A DNA stretch of 64,000 nucleotides, from NCBI RefSeq assembly GCF_024518675.1, contig NZ_JANIGL010000004.1:186001-250000 (forward strand), written 5' to 3'. A model generated the notes under the pieces. That model was not told the origin of the DNA and ran no database searches. It saw only the letters and a list, made by a program, of their open reading frames with translations. Shown in pieces: positions 59,469 through 64,000 of this stretch; within the stretch, counting starts at the first letter, position 1, and each line of letters starts with the position of its first letter. Position numbers and translations under genes: made by a program. Source of the stretch: Pseudoalteromonas shioyasakiensis. Its GTDB lineage: Bacteria > Pseudomonadota > Gammaproteobacteria > Enterobacterales > Alteromonadaceae.

Positions 59469-61172
59469 TTAGTTCAGCCCTAGTACTGTTTTACCTTGTT
59501 TGAAGGTTACATCAACAGGGATATTTGCTTGGCTTAGTTTTTCTAAGTCTTTAGCCAATTCTTCTTTGATATCACCATGAGTGGCAATTAGTTGATCCAC
59601 TTTTTGGTAATCACCATCCCCTTGCAAGGTCAAAATAAGGTTAGATAGCTTAGCCATTGCTTGTCCCATTTTTTCCATGTTTACACGGTATAGACCTTGC
59701 TCATTTTTAGAGAATGCGCCTTCTTGGGCAAAAAAGTTAAAGCGGATCATGTTTGCTTTACCATGAGCACTTGATGCACCAAAGCGCACCGAACGGAAAA
59801 TACCCGCCATAAACGTGGTGTAGTAATCTTCAAGAGTGCCTTGTGTGATTTCGCCTTTCTTAAGTAATTGCTCAACCATGTATAAACCAAGAATGTCTGC
59901 TTTGCCTTCTTCAAGAGCGCTGGCATGCTCTTGTAATGATTGGCGCACAGTGCCTTTGTCAGTGATGGTGTTTTTGATACCTAAACCGTGAGCCACTTCG
60001 TGGAACATAGTATTAGCAAAAAACGCATCAAAGGTAATGTGCTTACGTTGTTCTGGCACAATTAACTGCTCAGCAATAGGCACTAAAATTTTATCAAATT
60101 TAGCGCGCATAGCATTTTTTAGTTGCAAGCGGCGAGTGCCTTTTTCAAGCTGTACTTGCTCATCATTTGGTAGATTAATCGCAATTGTTTTACTACCCGC
60201 ATTTGAGTGACCGGCATAATAAACAACGTCGTAAGCGTTTAAGTCAGCATCAGAGCCTGGTACTTCTTGTTTATATTTATCATCTACCGGTAGGCCTTTT
60301 TGTAATTCAGGTAAAAAGGCTGCAAATTTGGCTAAGCGCTCGCTCCAAGCTAAGTCTTTTACTAGTACATAGGATTCAAATGCGGCGCGAGAACCAAATA
60401 GTTGATCTTCGTATGTTTCAATCGGACCAATAACCACATCAATAGGGTTATTTTTCATGTCCATCCATGCAAAATCCGACGTTTGGTATTCATCGTTTAA
60501 CAGTGCATCAGCACGTAAATTTAAGTAATTAGCAAATTCTTTATCATCGGCAAGCTTACTTGCTTCGCGCAGTAAGACCGCTGCTTTTTCTAGTGCTTGC
60601 GCGTATTCTACAGAATACGAAACGGTATAAAGTTTGCCGTTTTCATCTCGTTTAACAACAGAATAAAGGCCGTTTTTATCTTCAACATCAGCGTTGTTCA
60701 GCTCTTCTTTTGTGATATCCGCAGGGTAGAATTGGGCGCCTGGGGTTTTTTCATCATAACCAGATAAAAAAGGTTGGTCGCCATTTAAGCGATCCCAAGG
60801 TCCGTAGTTTATGTCGGCAAACTTTCGTACTTGCGGATCATTTATTTGTGCTAAAAAGCTGGCTTTATCTTCACCAAAGGCTTGACGCCAAAATAGCTCA
60901 TCCATAATTTTTGAGGCATCAATCAGTTTGGCTATCATGGCTTTTTGATTCTCACTTAGATGAGAAAGATCAGTTGTTAAACTAAAGTCAGTATAAATTG
61001 CTAAGCGATCAGTATCGGCATTGATTAGCTGTGGTGATGTGGCCGTAGCTGCAGGTGTTGTTTTTTCTGCAACTGGCGCGTCTGTTTTAGGTGTAACGGC
61101 GTGTTCTGAACATGCACTAAGAAAAGCTGCACCGCAAAAAACCAGTGCTTGGCTAATTTTGTTAAGAGTCAT
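59469..61172 (-). CDS. Zinc metallopeptidase, M49 (dipeptidyl peptidase III)-like lipoprotein
   Basis: 567-residue exported protein with a lipoprotein signal (FLSACSE, Cys21). The metal centre reads FHEVAHGLG with a downstream EEGKADILG Glu, the layout of M49-like enzymes, but the first motif is HExxH rather than the HExxxH of classic dipeptidyl peptidase III. The domain also carries YYAGHSNAGSKTIAINLPND, a family segment. It probably trims peptides in the envelope. A predicted envelope location is unusual for the mostly cytosolic M49 family. Function is inferred. Confidence 0.8.
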   Translation of the reverse strand: MTLNKISQALVFCGAAFLSACSEHAVTPKTDAPVAEKTTPAATATSPQLINADTDRLAIYTDFSLTTDLSHLSENQKAMIAKLIDASKIMDELFWRQAFGEDKASFLAQINDPQVRKFADINYGPWDRLNGDQPFLSGYDEKTPGAQFYPADITKEELNNADVEDKNGLYSVVKRDENGKLYTVSYSVEYAQALEKAAVLLREASKLADDKEFANYLNLRADALLNDEYQTSDFAWMDMKNNPIDVVIGPIETYEDQLFGSRAAFESYVLVKDLAWSERLAKFAAFLPELQKGLPVDDKYKQEVPGSDADLNAYDVVYYAGHSNAGSKTIAINLPNDEQVQLEKGTRRLQLKNAMRAKFDKILVPIAEQLIVPEQRKHITFDAFFANTMFHEVAHGLGIKNTITDKGTVRQSLQEHASALEEGKADILGLYMVEQLLKKGEITQGTLEDYYTTFMAGIFRSVRFGASSAHGKANMIRFNFFAQEGAFSKNEQGLYRVNMEKMGQAMAKLSNLILTLQGDGDYQKVDQLIATHGDIKEELAKDLEKLSQANIPVDVTFKQGKTVLGLN

Positions 61173-61449
61173 TTTGTTGCCTGTTAAAAGTGAAGTAATA
61201 ATCAGCAGCTGAATAAGTTGGCTGCTTGCTCGCTTGTGCTATGCATTAAAGCAAACCTTACCCGTAAATAGCAAGTTTGCTGCGTTTTAACCAATAAAGG
61301 TGGGCAGTGTTGTGTGGTGAAAAAATAAAACACAGATAATTTGTGTAATTTTCTTAACTTTAGCGGTAAGTTAGACAATACTGTAGCTATAAAAATACAT
61401 TCCATAGCTTTGCATTATAAGTAAAGTAAGATAAAAGGATGGCACATCT

Positions 61450-62289
61450 ATGTCAACAGAAAACGCGCTATTAACCATTTTGGTTGACCGTATAAATAAC
61501 GACACTTTAGTGTTACCAACGCTGCCGGAAGTTGCAGTACGTGTTCGTCAAGCCGCGGACGATCCAGATGTCAACTTAACGCAAATGGCAGATGTGATTT
61601 CTCATGACCCTGCATTAGCTGCACGCATGATAAAGGTTGCCAATAGTGCGTTTATGGGGCGCTCAATCAAGGTAACTAATTTAAATCAAGCGGTGACGCG
61701 AATTGGGCTCAGGCAAATAAAAAACATTGCCACAGCGATGGCGATGGAGCAGCTGTTTGTTTCTAACAATGAGCTAATTAAAGGCTATATGGATAAAGCA
61801 TGGCAAAAAACTCTTAAAGTGGCGTGTCATTCTATTTCATTAATGGAGTTCTTTTTAAAAGACAATAAACAAACTTCATTGAATCGCGATACCATCACGC
61901 TGGCATCTTTAGTATATAACATTGGTGTGTTACCTATTTTAACGGAGGCTGAGCGCCACCCAGAAGTATTTGCTAACCCTAGCTTTTTAGCGCATGCGAT
62001 TCAAAAGCTCAGTGGTAAAGTGGGTGGGGCGATTATGCGTGCATGGGATTTCACTGACGAGTTTGTCGAAGTGGCTGAAAGCTGGGCTAATCCTAACTAT
62101 CGCCCTGAGCATATTTGCTATGTTGATTTCATTCGTATTGGTGCAATTATGGAGGGGATTTTACAAGTGTCTGATAAATCTGCGGCATTACAGATGTATA
62201 TCGATAAAGGTGTGATCCCATCATTAGAGATATTTGCAACCGATGAATACAATGACATGCTAGATGATGTGAAATCGGTTTTTAGTTAA
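61450..62289 (+). CDS. HDOD-domain protein
   Basis: 279-residue cytosolic protein that consists of one HDOD domain (about 18-220): LPTLPEVAVRVRQAADDPDV, ISHDPALAARMIKVANSAF, and GLRQIKNIATAMAM. HDOD proteins are catalytically degenerate HD relatives that act in signalling, often beside kinases or cyclic-di-GMP proteins. No partner domain or neighbour shows its input. AAGGATGG lies 10 bases before the ATG. Confidence 0.92.
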   Translation: MSTENALLTILVDRINNDTLVLPTLPEVAVRVRQAADDPDVNLTQMADVISHDPALAARMIKVANSAFMGRSIKVTNLNQAVTRIGLRQIKNIATAMAMEQLFVSNNELIKGYMDKAWQKTLKVACHSISLMEFFLKDNKQTSLNRDTITLASLVYNIGVLPILTEAERHPEVFANPSFLAHAIQKLSGKVGGAIMRAWDFTDEFVEVAESWANPNYRPEHICYVDFIRIGAIMEGILQVSDKSAALQMYIDKGVIPSLEIFATDEYNDMLDDVKSVFS

Positions 62290-62310
62290 AGCCTGATCGC
62301 AGGTTGAGTA

Positions 62311-62337
62311 AAAAGCGCCAAAACATGGCGCTTTTTT
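62311..62337. terminator. Bidirectional terminator between HDOD and rdgC
   Basis: Perfect 10-bp stem AAAAGCGCCA/TGGCGCTTTT with a 5-base loop and a T6 run on the plus strand. Confidence 0.93.
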
Positions 62338-62349
62338 GCTTTTTAACGG

Positions 62350-63261
62350 TTAAGCTAAATCGTCAGCATCACCTAAGCCTGATGTTAGCTCTTCAAGCAT
62401 TTGCTTAATTTCTTCTGAAGCAAGTATAAAGTCAGCGTCGAGCTTTATTATCATGTCTTCTTTTGGAATATCTGCATTTTCTTCTTTAAGTGTATCTGAA
62501 TAGCTTAGACGTTTAATTGAACCGTCATTTTGTAGCATAAACTTAAGACGCTCTTGCCAGTCAAGGGCAAGCTTGGTAACACGCTTTCCGCTTTCAAGGT
62601 GAGATTTCACCTCATCACATGCTAAATCATGGCCTTTAAGCTTAACTTGAGCGCCGCTGTCATCAGCTTCTTCAAGTTCTGCATCTGAGCCAATTGCAAA
62701 TCCTTCTGGGGTGCTAAAGTTAGTGAGCCAATCAGTTAAAAACACGTCTAAATCATAATTGGCAAACGCAGGAACAACCGGCAAAGTGCCCAGTGATTTA
62801 CGTAATAGCGCTAATAACTCTTCAGCTTTATTGAAGCTACCACTGTTTACAACTACCCAACCGTTTTCTTGGTCGATAAATGCAAATTGTAAGCTCGATT
62901 TTTTAAAGGCTTGCGGTAACAAGGTGTGAAGAATATTTTCTTTAAGCTCGTCTTTTTCTTTTTTCTTAACAGGGCGGTTTTCTTCAGCTTCTATCTGCTC
63001 TATTTTCTCTGCAACCATTTCGTTTACAACAGCTGCTGGCAGCACTTTTTCTTCGCGCTTTGCGCACACTAAAATGCTTTTTTGTGAAAAATGAGACAAT
63101 GACTCGCCATGTTTACCAAAGGCTTTGGTCCAGCCAAAGGTGCTTAAATCTTGGCTACCACAAGGGCGAAATACATCTTGTTCTAGCGCGTTATCGAAGT
63201 CTTCTTGGGTATATGAAACATCTTGTTTAAAGCGGTAACAAATCAGGTTACTAAACCACAT
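62350..63261 (-). CDS. rdgC: Recombination-associated protein RdgC
   Basis: Nucleoid DNA-binding ring protein that limits RecA action. From ATG 63261 the product is 303 residues, the same length as E. coli RdgC, beginning MWFSNLICYRF, the usual N-terminus. Other marks: FRPCGSQDLSTFGW, LVCAKREEKVLPAAVVNE and LTDWLTN. The frame can be extended to TTG 63294, adding 11 residues not expected in the family, so I reject that start. The upstream region carries nested inverted repeats. Confidence 0.94.
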   Translation of the reverse strand: MWFSNLICYRFKQDVSYTQEDFDNALEQDVFRPCGSQDLSTFGWTKAFGKHGESLSHFSQKSILVCAKREEKVLPAAVVNEMVAEKIEQIEAEENRPVKKKEKDELKENILHTLLPQAFKKSSLQFAFIDQENGWVVVNSGSFNKAEELLALLRKSLGTLPVVPAFANYDLDVFLTDWLTNFSTPEGFAIGSDAELEEADDSGAQVKLKGHDLACDEVKSHLESGKRVTKLALDWQERLKFMLQNDGSIKRLSYSDTLKEENADIPKEDMIIKLDADFILASEEIKQMLEELTSGLGDADDLA

Positions 63262-63307
63262 AGGGGAATTGATCCATTTGGTAAATTTGCTCAATCATAG
63301 CAATAAA

Positions 63308-63384
63308 AACCGCATGCTGAAATGGCTGATTTGGTTAATGCTCAGCAATTAAGCTAAGCATTAACCTAAACTTAAAATGCGGTT
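63308..63384. repeat. Nested inverted repeats between rdgC and the kinase gene
   Basis: Outer arms AACCGCAT (63308-63315) and ATGCGGTT (63377-63384) enclose inner arms GGTTAATGCT (63333-63342) and AGCATTAACC (63357-63366). The right outer arm touches the kinase stop codon. It could fold as one stacked structure; no strong T tract follows. Confidence 0.65.
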
Positions 63385-64000
63385 AATTATTGAAGATGGA
63401 AAGTGGCTTTGGCATGTCTTTAGGGAAACTAATATGGTAGTGCAAGCCGTTACCAGGCGAGCTCGAAACTTCAATCTCGCCGCTTAAGGTTTGTTTTACT
63501 AAGTTAAAGGTAATATGAGTGCCTAAACCACTGCCACCTTGATCGCGTTTAGTGGTAAAAAATGGGTCAAATAATTTTTCGAGCTGTTGCTCGCTCACGC
63601 CATTGCCATTATCTTTAAAGTCGATAATGACATGGTTGTCATCATCTTTAATCAGAATATCAATCACGCCATTACTGACACCGTCAAAGCCGTGAATGAG
63701 TGAGTTCATAATCAAATTAGTAAATATTTGACTGATCGCACCAGCGGGTAGGTTTAATGTAAGATCTTCAGGGCAGTCTAAATTAATATGATGGCTGGTA
63801 TTTTTAATTTTTGGATGCAACGACCGAATAACTTCTCCAAGGTACTCTTTAAAGTTAATGGTTCTTACTGCTTCACTGGCTTGGTCCACCGCAATTTGTT
63901 TAAAGCTAGCAACCAGCTCTGACGCTCTATCTAAATTGCTTGTCAGTAAGCTGGTGCTTTGTTTTGCATCATTGATAAACTCTTCCAGCGCCTTAGGCGA
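63383..64000 (-). CDS. Sensor histidine kinase, C-terminal part (5' end cut by window)
   Basis: 206 residues are visible and the frame is open to the right edge, so the start lies outside; the GTG at 63889 is internal. It shows the end of a DHp-type helix (LLTSNLDRASELVASFKQIA) and a complete ATPase domain: N-box FTNLIMNSLIHGF, DNGNGV, F-box LFDPFFTTKR and G2 GGSGLGTHI. The sensor part is outside the window. The FFTTKR form is typical of NtrB/PAS-type kinases. Confidence 0.92.
   Translation of the reverse strand, partial: SPKALEEFINDAKQSTSLLTSNLDRASELVASFKQIAVDQASEAVRTINFKEYLGEVIRSLHPKIKNTSHHINLDCPEDLTLNLPAGAISQIFTNLIMNSLIHGFDGVSNGVIDILIKDDDNHVIIDFKDNGNGVSEQQLEKLFDPFFTTKRDQGGSGLGTHITFNLVKQTLSGEIEVSSSPGNGLHYHISFPKDMPKPLSIFNN

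Noticed and set aside
61202..61405. 67-codon minus-strand frame upstream of the M49-like gene
   Set aside because: No ribosome site or family features; Phe/Cys/Leu-rich as random AT-rich frames are.
1..64000. CRISPR arrays, insertion sequences, prophage or integron parts
   Set aside because: No regularly spaced repeats, transposase, integrase or phage structural genes were seen anywhere in the window.

Overview
The window is an AT-rich chromosomal stretch from a marine gammaproteobacterium, most likely Pseudoalteromonas or a close relative in Alteromonadales. This is inferred from gene content only (no search was run): a laminarin-type beta-glucan utilisation locus with a GH3 enzyme of the marine ExoP type, a large TonB-dependent receptor (TBDR) next to flavin-halogenase-like, SapC and cupin_8 genes, the order xseA<>guaB-guaA, holD-like/rimI, cysE, rdgC, and a LexA box of the gammaproteobacterial type at dinB. 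No insertion sequence, prophage, CRISPR array or rRNA was seen. There is one tRNA (Trp, anticodon CCA).

Layout. 1-8.8 kb is housekeeping: the end of an M16 peptidase gene, cysE, a periplasmic orphan, xseA (-), guaB, guaA, tRNA-Trp, a holD-like gene and rimI. 8.8-11.5 kb (-) is a large tripartite hybrid sensor kinase. 11.5-12.1 kb lacks an intact gene and carries what reads as a decayed minus-strand gene end. 12.1-16 kb holds a desaturase, several small genes (VOC, TIGR03643, GFA, an orphan) and an MFS exporter. 16-20 kb (-) holds a TBDR and an ABC-F gene split by a frameshift in an A7 run. 20-24.6 kb holds a TonB/TolA-like orphan, a His/Lys-rich secreted protein, an EEP-family membrane protein, a succinate-semialdehyde dehydrogenase and a Nudix protein.

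24.8-30.3 kb is a five-gene phosphorelay operon: a sigma-54 activator, a free-standing 69-residue histidine-phosphotransfer-like (DHp) protein, a CHASE3 kinase, an Rcp1-like single-domain regulator and a REC-kinase-REC-REC hybrid. 30.3-39 kb is the glucan locus: GH1, GPH symporter and LacI regulator on the minus strand, divergent from FHS sugar permease, GH3 and GH16 on the plus strand. The divergent region holds two copies of a perfect 14-bp palindrome; two more identical copies lie upstream of the TBDR at 42.5-45.5 kb, tying both loci into one predicted regulon. Downstream of that TBDR, on the same strand, lie the halogenase-like, SapC and cupin_8 genes. In the proposed route GH16 cuts polymer outside the cell, the TBDR imports oligomers, GH3 (lipoprotein) and GH1 (cytosolic) release glucose, and the GPH and FHS transporters carry sugars over the inner membrane.

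45.9-64 kb is mixed: FAH-family protein, solute-binding protein, Tas-like aldo/keto reductase with a thioesterase, small membrane protein, dinB with a LexA box, cstA-family transporter, M17 aminopeptidase behind a terminator-like hairpin, chemoreceptor, S9 peptidase, HIT protein, second solute-binding protein, M49-like metallopeptidase, HDOD protein, rdgC and the end of a sensor kinase cut by the window edge.

The points most worth a second look are the four-operator regulon, the TBDR/halogenase/SapC/cupin module of unknown chemistry, the lone DHp protein inside the phosphorelay operon, the attenuator-like hairpin fused to the M17 start, and the ABC-F frameshift in a homopolymer.
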